DNA of 64,000 nt, from assembly GCA_026874595.1 (NCBI GenBank), contig CM049320.1, positions 13,455,488 to 13,519,487 on the forward strand, written 5' to 3'. The stretch is from Sipunculus nudus (taxonomy: Eukaryota; Annelida; Sipuncula; Golfingiida; Sipunculidae). The notes below the pieces were generated by a model. That model was not told the origin of the DNA, searched no databases, and worked only from the letters and a program-made list of their open reading frames with translations. A program made the position numbers and the translations under genes. Shown piece after piece: positions 34,249-46,149 of the stretch; within the stretch, counting starts at the first letter, position 1, and every line of letters begins with the position of its first letter.

Positions 34249-34548
34249 GTCCTGGATCTAGGACTTAATGCAAGACAGATACAAGTTGGTACCTGATGTA
34301 ACCCCAACAAGCAGATCGGTTGTACATATAAAAAAAGCGGTGAACTTTTGTGTCTGCACTCGAAATAACCTCAGGCAGAGCCAGTCTATATATGTTCAAG
34401 CAGCGGTGAACTTTTGTTGTTTCTAATGTCTGCACAGATAAAATCCCAAGCAAAACAAATGTGTTCGAAACAATGTTTCCAAATGTTTGAGCTGTCAACA
34501 TTAAGCTTTTTACATTACCCAAAGTATGGTCCTCAGCCATTGTGTATC
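34249..34548 (-). pseudogene. GPCR pseudogene, N-terminal piece upstream of the hAT-like insertion
   Basis: Begins MAEDHTLGNVKSLML, close to the starts of the intact gene and of the 51 kb copy. It covers TM1 and parts of TM2 and the TM2-TM3 loop, with an internal duplication (the phrase around GGTGAACTTTTGT occurs near 34341 and again near 34404). Frame breaks follow TM1. The collinear continuation is at 31955-32076. Confidence 0.8.
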
Positions 34549-34774
34549 CTTTCAAATAGTACAAGAGCGTAATATAAAGCCTTGTAATCGTTTATAATCG
34601 GAATCTGTCCCGTGTACCCTAGGTATAAACGTGGTGGTTGGTTGCTAAATTACAAGGAAAATACCACTTAGTGATTAGTTCAGAGTGGGAACCGTGGAAT
34701 ATAGTTTTGAATTCTAGCGAAAGGAAATGTACGGAGCCCAGGAGACGACATCGTGAAATTTATTTATTAATTCA

Positions 34775-34840
34775 TGCGCACGAAGTACTAATCCGTGCGC
34801 ACGAATCACTAATTCGTGGCCACGAATTACTAATTCGTAA
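34775..34840. repeat. 22 bp palindromic tandem repeat, three units
   Basis: Three units of about 22 bp, the last containing the perfect odd palindrome ACGAATTACTAATTCGT and the first two being degraded versions. It lies about 230 bp upstream of the start of the split GPCR pseudogene. No function can be assigned. It could be a multimeric binding site or part of a fold-back element. Confidence 0.75.
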
Positions 34841-34903
34841 ATCTGCAGGTTTTCTGCAAGCAACAACTACTAGAGTGCTCTATGGCATTTCACCAGAGCT
34901 TTA

Positions 34904-35000
34904 TAATTATACAAAATGAAGACGAGTCAAGTATTTACAGACATTTTAAAATGTCTGTAAAATGTCTGTTAATGCTTGACTCGTCTTCATTTTGTATAAT

Positions 35001-35002
<2 letters not shown>
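34904..35002. mobile_element. Near-perfect 99 bp fold-back palindrome
   Basis: The first 28 bases (starting TAATTATACAAAATGAAG) are the exact reverse complement of the last 28. Pairing continues inward with few mismatches through ACAGACATT/AATGTCTGT to about 44 bases per arm. It runs immediately into the (TA)n array at 35005-35048. The form suits a MITE at a TA-rich target. The perfect arms imply recent origin or repair-driven homogenisation. Confidence 0.85.

Positions 35003-35004
<2 letters not shown>

Positions 35005-35048
<44 letters not shown>
35005..35048. repeat. (TA)n microsatellite
   Basis: About 22 uninterrupted units, adjacent to the palindrome at 34904-35002. Confidence 0.95.
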
Positions 35049-35052
<4 letters not shown>

Positions 35053-38000
35053 ATATACGTTAATACAGATTGACATCCCACATAAACTGACACTTGTACA
35101 TATAATACAACAAAAATAAACGTCTCAGTCCATATCGAGCATATCTATTAGATTAAAACCATCAGTCTTTCCAATTGAAAAAAAACGTATTGGGCTAAGT
35201 AACTGGCAACTAGTCGTAACATAGTAAGGATAATCTCATGTTGACAATGATTGTCGCAATAATAACTGTATATTTCTCGAGACGCAGGGTTTAAATAGTC
35301 ACGAACATTTTCCTTAAAGGAATCCATGAAAAAGACTGAATGATAGGAAACTGTTCCAAAGTTTGCAGGCTATTGAAAGGAAGGATAAGAAAATTGAAAG
35401 AAAAGAAAAGTGACTGTCTTTCCGTGTGAACCTCGGTTTCTTTAGCAAATGCATTTTGCGCGGACTGTATAGGGCTGAGTACGAGACAGTTTGAGTTAAT
35501 ATATTAGCAGATAATCTGGAACTAGTCAATTAATCATTTCATAAAATGTGGATTGTATAGCCAGCTCTCTTCTTATTGTTATACTTGACCATTATAGCTC
35601 TTTTACCATAGCTCCAGTGCTGGAAGTCGAGAACGCTCCAGTACATGTTAAACATGCTTTCTGCTGTATACTCTTTAGTTGGTATGACTGACAGAACAAT
35701 TGTTAAATATTAAAACACGACACTCCAGTACTGAACTTATTAATGATTTGTACATACGATCTTTCATTGAGAGAAATGGAATTAATATTTCTTTTTCAAA
35801 TTTTCCAAAAGCTTATTGGCTTTCAAACATATCATGTGTTCCTGTCAGGAAAGCGAATCCCAAATATGACATGAGATACCTCAGTTTCTGTGAAGTTCAT
35901 TTCACCTAGTTTATGAGTAATTTGCAGTTTAGCATCATCGTCAAATGGCGGTTGAGAACTGTATCTGTAGTTACTTTGTGAAGCAAAATATGTGCTATTT
36001 TGCTATAATCGGCTATGTCTATAATAATAATCCCATTATGCCCCAACGATGATAAGGTAGGTTTTTTTTTTTACCAGAGAAAGCCTTAGAAATTTCCCCC
36101 CATGCACGGCAACTGGGCCTGTGAGTTTTAAATTTATGTTCTTTAAGTATCGCTTAAAATCCTTTCTATTTTCAATATACGGCGTTCCGAATCTTCCAAG
36201 GCAGGAAGTCACGGAACTGTCGGAAGGCGCTGGGTTCCATTTTGATTTTTAGGTTCCTATTTCTATAGTTGGCATATATTAATTAAAGATCATCCTTTGA
36301 AGTTTTCAGGATAATATGACAAACAATATTGACCCCACAATCTGTTCGATTGGTCTAATCACGTGTTCAGAACATGTTGGGACTCGTCAATTAGTTAATG
36401 CAAACACACTCAACAAAGACATCTTCAAGTCAGTCAAACCAGACTTTTGTAAAATGGCGTCTTGCACCTATTGACCTTCCTACACGTGTCACCAACCAAC
36501 TTCGGTTACATGCTTTTGTCAGCTTGTCAATAAAGACGGCTCATAGAGTTACTTTAAAATGAAAATTTGACAAATAAATTGAAATATTTAATTTGATTGG
36601 ATAACGTATTGATGATTTTTTTTATTTTCTCTTCATTACAGCTATGGAGATTTATAAATGTTGATAACGGAACACTTTCTATTACTTAAGAATAATAGGC
36701 TTCCCGAACATATTTTTGTTGAGTTGTGATGGTGGAGCATCAGGGTCCCTGGTAGCCTATGGCCTAATGGGAATAATCTCATTTTAATGAATCTCCGACA
36801 AATATTGGTTACTGTGTAAATTAACATCATCCAGAACTGATGTATTATTGCCTATCCGCTTTTTTCTTGGCTCTTTAAAAATATCAAAGGAAATAATGTG
36901 TTTATACCTGACCCTGCTGCATCTCTGTGTTATTTTTAGCTTTTTTCAGTCAGACTCCCGAACGGAGATTTATGAGACACTAGTGGTGGGCCGATCATCG
37001 AGGTTTCTCGAAAGTCAGTCGGTTTGCTGCCACATTCAAGCGCTCGATTACCAAAGGCAACTTTCAATAACATCATAAGCATGATTGTTTTTTTTCCGAA
37101 TGCCTTTATGTTACAGGCAAAAATTATTCTTCCATTTTTAACAACATTCTGCGCTTCAAAAAATGAGTCTTTATTACCTAATAACTTCCGTATGTAACTG
37201 AATTTAACACGGTAGATGCGAACACGGAGGACTTAATAAACCTCTGTGAACTGGCAGTGAGCCGCAGAATTAGCCGGCAGTTTTATAACGAGATGTACAT
37301 TGCACAAATGGGCGGTATGGCGTTATGAAGCTACATAAATTCTCCAGGTCTATGCAGCAATTTGATGTCCTGTGGTTTAATGTAGTTTAATATTGTGGTT
37401 TAATTCTTGATGATTATAGATAATAAAAATGAACCTTTATAAAGCATATATTACTAATAATAGGAAAATATAAAAGGTATAAAAGTAAACACTTATTTTC
37501 TTAAGGTAGAATTACTAAGACATGCGGGCTGAATTCAGAAAGTACAGTTTCACAGATAATTGCATATTTCTTCATGTACCCCGATGGTTAAATCAAGGGC
37601 TCTGCACGCGATCACACAAGGAAGCCCAGCATTTGGTCGATCTGCCTCCCGAGTCGAAGGACACTAGTTTAACTTCTTACTGGTGGCTTGACTGGTACCG
37701 ACCTATTTTATCTTTATTTATAGAAGGTAGAAAAGACCGGTCCCAAAGAATTTCAGGAGAAAGCTCATGACAGCTTACCCAAAGCGGAACTCGCTTAACC
37801 ACTTCACTCGTTGTGGGTCAGGTTACAATACGTTTCAGCTTTCCGCCACATAAATCAAATGGATATATTGTAACTTGTAGATAAAAATTATCAATACGTT
37901 TTCCCTTTTTTTCATGCGGCGTATCATATTGGTCTCACTTGGGCTAAGCCAAGTCTCGGGTGAATACAGTTATTTTTCCATAGAGACTCTTTTAAAATAC

Positions 38001-38471
38001 TTATAAGTTGATATTAATGAATAGCTGTGTCGTTCATTCCTTTTGTATAGCTAAGATGGATAAGTATTTGTAGACTGAGCCATAGGAAATATTATCTACC
38101 GTCACCTCCACGGCGTTGTTACCAGTTCAGAAACCCTCGACTTCACAGACAGGCATGTTCATTGTTGATACCTGCATGTTACATATGATCGAATATTTGG
38201 AGTTTTCATTTCATGATAATTTATAGGAATATTAAAACCCTAAAACTTTAAAATGTCTGATTGCATGTTCCGTATTTTCCTGATCTGACGCCAGGTCATT
38301 TATTTTTTAGACCTTGTTTTGCACCAGACGAAAAAACAAAGCTGACTTATGTGTTTTTATATATTTGGGCCGAGGCAAAAGCATAGAATAACACGTCGAT
38401 ATAAAACCGCCGTTTTCTGTTTTTGGGAACGCAGTTTAAAATATCACTGGAGAATAATGTGTAGTGAATAG
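35049..38471. other. Long non-coding stretch, no gene recognised
   Basis: Several short frames exist (for example 35700-35909, 36848-37078, 37522-37770) but none resembles a known family. Near 36455-36535 a phrase (AAAATGGCGTC..., GTTACATG, TTGTCAA) weakly echoes 33463-33545 inside the hAT-like element, suggesting a fragment of a related transposon. Confidence 0.35.
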
Positions 38472-39214
38472 TGTTACAGGTGCCCTTTTATTGTGTGCAA
38501 CGGTCTTATAGATGATTGTTTTATTGTGCACACGGATGTTCGACGTGTTGTTGGCATTTTGTTTGTGTGCCTCGCCTAGCCCGTGTTGTAGCGTCCTTGC
38601 CAGGCCGGATGTTGCAGGCTCGGTTTAATCCGCATTGGTTGAACCCTAGATACACAGCGTTCTTTGTTCTAGTATATTCTTTGAACGTGTGTAATGGAAG
38701 GTTCTCGACTGGATGAGAAAAGTTATAAATAGGGGGCTGTGTTTTGGAGCCGAGAGAGAGATGAGAGAATATTCCAGCGGACACAGAAGCGTGTATGTCA
38801 GTTTGTGGGACCTATTCCGACAAGTGCGGCAATTATAGATTTTCTTCAGATTTTCTTCTGGATTTCGTGACGATTCTTATTTGGTCTTCAGTTTACTTTC
38901 TGGATTGTTACAAGAGCTTTACATTGGACTGTTATTCTCCAAGAGAATAAGTGTGAACTTTTCATCCGGCTTATACATTTTAAAGGACTTATCTCTGTGA
39001 CAGTGGCGGTATCCAGGTACTGTACACTGTTTATTTTACTGTGTGATTGTATTGATTTGTTGTTATACTGTTGTTATACTTTGTAATTGTATTGATTTAG
39101 TGTATTGTAATGTTAGGGTTGTTTTAAGAATACATTATAGTTATCTGTTAACAAAAAAAACCACTGACTTTCTTTGTTCATTCCGCTAGACATTTCACGC
39201 TGCTTAGCGTTACA
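38472..39214 (+). mobile_element. LTR-like repeat, copy 1 (743 bp)
   Basis: Bounded by TGTTACAGG and GCGTTACA, short inverted ends of the TG...CA type. Inside are a TATA-like TTATAAATAGGGGGCTGTG (about 38722) and further 3' an AT-rich polyadenylation-like region (AAGAATACATTATAG, about 39127), the order expected of U3-R-U5. A related copy with the same landmarks is at 60292-60963. No gag or pol is adjacent, so it would be a solo LTR. The two copies also share about 70 bases beyond the 3' end, which a simple solo LTR would not. Confidence 0.5.
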
Positions 39215-41159
39215 GAATCTGATTTCTTTTATCTCCATGACAAAGTTTATGTTCATCACGCATACATGATCTGTTGATATTAGGTTAATATAGTAAAATC
39301 CGTCTACAGCTGACAGTCACGGGACCGGACGATTTATACTTTTAAGCGGGGTGTCCGCCCGAGAGGGTGTCGGGTCACCCATGATTTTTTTTTTCATGTA
39401 TCATCAGGTTCAACGTACATTTTAAATTTGAATATAAGTTATCTCTATTTTTTTCTATTTTGTAATTTTCAAATTTATTTTGCTTTTATATTAAGCTTAG
39501 TCAGCTGACAACAAAAGGACTTACTCGTAGATACGCCGTGTGTTGTTTGGACGCAATTCCTATATATATCCGTCAAAATTCCTAATTACAATTTTCTGTA
39601 TCTCAAAAGAATCTCAGATTGAAAAAAAACGATTTTAGGCAGCTTTTTAAGTTATTATTCATTGCTATTAATAACCAACTCGATCGCAGAGTTCAAGGCA
39701 AATAAATAAAAAAATGAGGATGCGACTTTTAACGCTTCTTGCGATTGCCCGTGTGACTCCTATTCATAAGCGGTTGTTATGTTATCGGTGACTGGTTTCT
39801 GTCAGGGCCATGGGTCAGGTATTCATCATTACAGGAAAACTTTATTGAAGGCACTGACACGTCAGCGGCTAGCAAGAAAATCTGAGTTCATCATTCTGAG
39901 TTGTGCCTGATCGCATCCGTCACCTAACAGGTAAATAATTAACTCTTTGAATGCCTTTAATCGAAAGTCCAAATTCCAACCGAAACTCAGACAGGATGAG
40001 AGGTCATGACCCGCGACCGCCCATATGTTTAAACACCTTGCAACGCAATTACATAAAGGTCCTTGGTTAAATGTCTATGATAGAATAATATGGCCCGGAA
40101 TCAGGATGACAATGTCACATTAGTGAAAGTTTGGCATAATGGAAATTCCACAAATACCGGCAACGCTTTAAAAAATTAAAGAAATGCATAGGAGACACAG
40201 ATAACAAACTTAAAGGTAAATGGAGCGTTTAGGTCGTGTTTTTGGGTTTTTGTTGTTGTTGTTTTGGTTGTCATTGCTATTTAAATAGTCCGTTACAGGG
40301 GGGGGGGGGGTGGTCCAAAGTGGTTAAAAGCGCTTTAAATATGAAAACAAGGGTCGTGATTTGTCGTGAAAGTGGTGATAGAGTTTGTCTTTGTGTTAGC
40401 CTTTTCACTCTATATCTGCTCTTTAAAATGCTAGAGATGTTTTGTTCTTTGTTATTTGGTCCTTTAATGCCTCCGTAAGGTGGGTATGTAATCATTCCCG
40501 TTTGTTTGTTTCTGTTTGTGTGCGAGATGATATGTGGGCGCGTGTGTTTGTGCGTGTGCGTGGTTGTTCACAAAAAAGCTCATGCAACCATGAACGGAAT
40601 CTCATAAAGTTTTCAAGGCATTTCGGCTATGGGCGAAGTCAGAATCGATTAGATCTGAGTGGCTCCACCATCTTCTCCAGATTCTGAACCTTCATCAATG
40701 AATATTCACAAAGGTACAGACACTTACAGTACGCCTGTCAAGAGCACGGTCGAGCGCCAAGACCTTCGGAGTGAGGGTATCAATCGCTCTTAGTCCCGAG
40801 GAGAGTGGCCGTCTGCCCAGAGCAAATATTACTTGGCCTCCCACTAAAATAAAACAGACCTTAATAAAAGACATTAAAGGCCCGGTCCCGTCAGGAATGT
40901 ATGCTTTCATCCCTATTGGCCTGTGTTTGTGTGATGCTTCACGAAATGACCCACGCAGTCATGAACAGAATCTGATGGGAATTTCAGGTCATTTCCGGAA
41001 TGGGCCAATGGAGAATGGATTGTATTTTGGTGTTGATCCCTTCACATGTTAAAGACTTAGGAACTTCATCGAGGAATATTAATATATGTAGAATCGCTTA
41101 TGCTCTAATAAACCTGAAAGTATGGACCAAATATGAGAATGCAAACATTGGTTAGGGAG
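39215..41159. other. Non-coding DNA; weak ~390 bp duplication near its end
   Basis: The first about 70 bases are shared with 60964-61032. A phrase around CATGAACGGAATCTCAT (about 40590) recurs as CATGAACAGAATCTGAT (about 40960), with further matching context (CTTCATCAATGAATATT / CTTCATCGAGGAATATT), indicating an old tandem duplication. A G run lies at about 40299-40310. No gene is recognised. Confidence 0.4.
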
Positions 41160-42608
41160 CATCCTACAATAGGGACGTCCCACATGGCGGAGGCTTCCAT
41201 TCCTTGGAATGCAGAATCCTACTCTTTTTAAACAGAAGCTTCCCATGAAAAAGCCATAAAGTGCACAGGTTAAGAAATGAATTTTCATAATATCGATCAA
41301 CCCCGACCCATAACAACCCCTCCCCCTTACCCGCCTATAATCTCGAATTCAGGATTCAACACTACTCCTTGTAATTTTTCATTGTGGTTAATTATGCAGT
41401 TTTCCTAGTATCGATTACCCTTATGACTAGTATCGATTACCCTTATGACTAGTTTTGATTACCCTTATGACATTTGATTTATAATTTGTTTCCCCACACA
41501 CTCTGCAAAATTTCCAGCCTGTTCCGATATCTGATGTTCATTAAATTAAGGTAGTCCCTGGAACCTTTATAAAAAATAGGCCTGAAAACGCCGGCAACAC
41601 TGCACGCAGACGATTTGTTTGACATGGGTAATTCCTTTATTGGAATTGTTCACAAGGAACAATCACAAGAAACCAATGTTTCTCTGTTCTCCTTGCTTAT
41701 AGCGTATCCGTACAAACACATAATACCTACTCGGGCGACAATAATCGGCTTAGTGCAGAGGCGTTACTCTTTGCGAAAGCATAATCATATTAACAAGGCT
41801 GCCAAGCCCATGTTCACCAGGGCCATGCACAGCGCGCCAGCAGCCCCGAGAGCTCCAGTGGTATCAAAACTTGGTGCTAATTACCTGATAAGAAGGTGAG
41901 ACTTCGAATTGAACAGGGGAAAATAAACTCGTTGGAGGTGTGAAGTTGCGCACTGAGCCAAATGACTGATAGCGGTCACTGCATAGCTCCGTCAATCTTG
42001 GTCACATAGCATCTATGTTGACACCACCATAAAGCTAACAACTGATTTAAATAAAGATTTACAATTCTTGTAACTGATGTCTAAATTTGTTTTTACCGGT
42101 ACTGCAACTTCAGGCACGCGCAATTACTATAAACAAAGGCGTGAGCAGGGGCCGCCCAGTGGTTGCCTATTGCAACACGGTTTCCCGCAATTTGAACCTG
42201 TGCGCCATCGTTTTCTTTTTTCAGAATCTTGTAGTTTAGGTGTTTAAAAATACATTTTTACACTTTCAAACACAGCAATTCTACCAATTTTATATAATTT
42301 TCAAACATAGCCATAGACTGTTTATACATTGACATTCTCATTGTAATAGTCGCACGACACCGTGAGTTATACAAAAATTTCGAATGAGAATGTAACCTAA
42401 TATGACCAGGTTTGAGGCACTCTTTTAGGTGTTAGGATATAATACAAGGGATAGGAATACTAGAGTTTGTCCTAAAGTCATAAGTCTATGGTGAATTGAA
42501 GCGTGGTGGCGATCAGGCGTAACATAGGCCTTTTCCCGCAACAAAATGACGGAGAATATTTCAGTTTTGCAACTTACGAGCATTTGCTTGTGAAGTTACT
42601 AATATATA

Positions 42609-42673
<65 letters not shown>

Positions 42674-43130
42674 CCTTGCCATCTGGAGTTCATATTATAT
42701 TCTAATTAACCATTAATAACTTCTGCGGATTTTCCGAAGATCGCACCCACGAATTCCTTGTCTTAGTAGTGAATATGCTTTTTAACAGCCGTATTGGGTG
42801 GACTAAGGAATGATCGTCAATAATTGTTTTCTATGGCGCTGTGGTAAGCTAGGATGGGGATGTACACATCGAGAAATGGTCAATGGCCCTGCGTTATACA
42901 AATGTCTGGTACTAATTGATTTTTAGCATTATACTTATTTAAATATTTCGAATAAATCGGTAGGGTATAAGGATATAATTAGAACACCATATTAAAATAT
43001 TGATAAAAACCCATGCCTTTTTTGCTATTAAGAAATTCTATGCGCTGAACACGAAATGGCTCAGAGTCTAAACCTGTTATTGCGCTATTAGAGACAGAAG
43101 CGGCATCAATGATCTGAGAGGTAACCCTTA
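41160..43130. repeat. Dispersed non-coding repeat, copy 2 of 3 (with inserted central segment)
   Basis: Matches copy 1 (29655-31060) and copy 3 (43190-44640) at its start (about 41170-41790) and end (about 42690-43130). The middle, about 41800-42685, is different and includes a (TA)n array at about 42612-42668. Within it the 24 bp unit containing TATCGATTACCCTTATGACTAG is repeated three times at about 41406-41475. Copies 2 and 3 are adjacent in direct orientation. Confidence 0.65.
42612..42668. repeat. (TA)n microsatellite
   Basis: Long dinucleotide array. A Tyr-Ile-rich reading frame over it is an artefact. Confidence 0.95.
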
Positions 43131-43189
43131 TGCGGACGTTTATTTTGTATGTGTTTCAATAATTTTTTTTAGAACAGGGAATCAACACG

Positions 43190-44640
43190 GAAGCTTCCTA
43201 TGAAAAAGCCATAAAATGCACAAAATAAATTAATAAAAAAAATAAATTTTCATAATATCGATCAAACTAATTCCATAACTATCCCCCCCCCCCCTTACTC
43301 GCCATATTCTCGAATTCAGTATCCAACACTAATCCTTGTAATTTTTCATTGTGGTTAATTATGCAGTTTTCCTAGTATCGATTACCCTTATGACTAGTAT
43401 TGATTACCCTTATGACATTTGATTTATAATTTATTTCCCCACACACTCTGCAATATTTCCAGCCTGTTCCGACACCTGATGTCTATGACTTATGGTAGTC
43501 CCTTGAACCTTTATAAAACATAGGCCTAAAACGCCGACAACACCGCACGCAACAGTTTGTTTGACATGGGATTTTTACTTTATTGGAATTGTTCACAAGG
43601 AACAATCACAAGAAATCAATTCTTCTCTGTTTTCCTTGCTTAAAAATTAAATCCCTATAGCGTATCCGTCTCAAAAACATGATACTCATACGGGCGACAT
43701 TAATCGGCTTAATGCAGGGGCGTTCCACTTTGCGAAGGCATAATCATATTAACAGTAAAGGGACCTTATATTTTCGCTGTTCTTAGCAGTTGCTGTTGGT
43801 TTAGGTAGTTGGAAGTTCTTTGTTTTAAGTACACTTAAGATGATGACATGTGTATAATCAAAATACCTGGAAGGGGTATGTTTTACGAGCGCATGAGAGC
43901 TAAACTAATAATACGAACGATAGTTTTACCGTCTTAATTGCGATGATGATCCCTGAAAAGGCAAATTTTACTGGTTCCTAAAATGTTGACACGTTTCTGT
44001 AATTCTTACAAACAAGGGAGACTGGTCACAGTTGTGTTACAGCGAAACATAAAAATTCATAATTTAGGCCCAGGACTCGAGAACGGAATGGCTTTTGATA
44101 AGTTTTTTTTTTCAGGCGCCGGTAGTGACCTAGCTAGCCCTAGCTCCCCTGCTCTCTTATACGCTACGCTTTGCAGGATTCTGGATATCGCCCCTATATT
44201 ATGCAGTTAGGGCTTGGCCAAAAATGTCTTATATTCTAATTAATCATTAATAACTTTGGCGGGATTTCCGGAGATATCAACGGCGAATTCCTTGTTTTAG
44301 TAGTGAATATGCCTTTCAAAAGCCGTATAGGCTGGCCTAAAGAAAGATCGTCAATAATTGATTTCTAAGGGCGCTGTGGTAAGCTGGGACGGGGATGTAA
44401 ACATCAAGAAATACTCAATGGCCCTGCGTATAACAAATTTCTGTTATTTCATTAATTTCTGGCTATTCAAAATAATTTTAAATAATTCAGTAGGGTATGT
44501 GGATATGAAATGAACACTATATAAAAATACTGATAAAACCCATGCCTCTTTTGCCATTAAGAAATTCTGTGCTCTCAGCACGAAATGGCTCAGGGTCTAA
44601 ACCTGTTATTGATCTATTAGAGACAGAAACGGCAATGATT
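43190..44640. repeat. Dispersed non-coding repeat, copy 3 of 3
   Basis: The most complete match to copy 1 over its whole length, including AAGCTTCCTATGAAAAAGCC, the hairpin ATTGTTCACAAGGAACAAT (about 43589), GATGACATGTGTATAATCAA, TTTAGGCCCAGGACT and TAAGCTGGGACGGGGATG. The TGACTAGTATTGATTACCC unit is present twice here. No protein-coding signature is visible. Confidence 0.7.
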
Positions 44641-45486
44641 TGAGGTAACCCTTAAGCTGATTTTTTTGGGTATGTATTTTAATACATTTTTATAAGAACA
44701 GGGAATCAACACTCTCACCAGCACGAGAATCATCCGGTAACAAATGAGGAGGATAGCATTGATTTATAAATCACAGAAATAAAGCATTGATTTGTAAATT
44801 ACAAAATGCATGAGAGCAGTTTGAGAGTGATATCACACTGATTGACATATCATGGTAATTTTTGCAATAAATATAAAATACAAAATCAATATAGAGTGGA
44901 GCCCACTTTGTGTCATATCGGTGAATAGAAAAATCCCGTTTATTGTCACATAAACCTAAATTTCCCAAACCATTTTCTATATAAGAAATGGTAAATCTGA
45001 CCGTTTGATATCATGGAATATTGTTATAATCCAGTTTATTGTATTGCTTGGAACCCTTAGCAGTGATACCAGTTCGCAGTTAATATCACACCAAATGCCG
45101 ACACAGGGATCAACGAGGCCAAGAGCCTGTAAACGGTCATTCGTATCAACCGATCACATCTCCCACCTGTGTGCGGCAGGCAAGTGTAGTGATGCATGCG
45201 GGTAACTCCCTGTCACTTAGCAAATTAACGTCATAAGATACCACGGTAATCCAAATCATTGCGTTTCTTCGTACGTTAACAAGGACGATGTTTGCGATCA
45301 CATGTCATACAAAATGAACTCGTGGCCTTTGTAAGGCCGCGGTGTAAAACTCGGTGACGTTTCGCCGAGTTGAAATGAAGCACGAGCTGTTAACGTTGCT
45401 TACGACTGGAAATCACCTATAAGGATGAACGAAAAGCTTAAGTTTTTGTGGGCACTGGGGGAGAATCCCGGTCCAAAACCTCAATC
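44641..45486. other. Non-coding DNA, nothing recognised
   Basis: No supported feature. The frames at 44771-44968 and 45005-45205 have no family resemblance. Confidence 0.35.
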
Positions 45487-46145
45487 ACCGCTGCTGAGCC
45501 TAGCGTGGACCTTTATAAAGAAACTTTACTTTTTCCAACGAGCAATACACGATATAGGTCACTTGGTCTGGACCGGTCAAAAAACCAACAGTCCGCCATT
45601 TCGCCATTTGCAGTCGCAGCAGGGACTTGCCAAGTTTTGATTTTTTTTATAAGTTAATGCCTCCTGTGGGAACATCCAGGGTAACCAAGGATGTAAACGT
45701 TTTCTCTTACTTCTTAGGATGCATTAGATAGCTTTATTCAGAATATTAACTTCGTAGTTTCTCCTTGTCAAGTCATACGTATCCCCCGGAATTTTAGAAT
45801 ACTTATTATCGTGGTCTGAGAGACATGATACTTTAATACGAGGAAAAAGTCAAGTAGAAATTTTGTCTTTTCATTAGTTATATTTATTTCCCCCTGCACT
45901 TTTTGTTTTTTCTTAAGACGTATATACGAGTATGCCTTTTCCTGTATTTCATAGATACATCGGTTAGTTTACGATTCTGTCCATAGGTGTCGCTACCGTA
46001 CGGCTTGTCTTGTCAGTGCTGTTTACTTTCATGATAAAGAAAGATGACAGCACCGAATTTAAAGCTTAAATGTTAACATGGATATAAGTATTTCCACTCT
46101 GTAATTGTAAGTGTTGTAAGGTTCATTTAAGTTTATTATTTGATG
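45487..46145 (+). mobile_element. 5' LTR remnant of a BEL/Pao retrotransposon
   Basis: It aligns with 49530-50212 through many shared phrases (GAGCCTAGCG, CGCAGCAGGGACTTGCCAAG, ATGCCTCCTGTGGGAACATC, TATTATCGTGGTC, GTCGCTACCGTACGGCTTG, CTGTAATTGTAAGTGT). At about 46146 it passes directly into pol sequence, so the LTR 3' end, primer-binding site, gag and protease are deleted. The two LTRs differ at many sites, so the insertion is old. Confidence 0.8.
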
Positions 46146-46149
46146 GACG

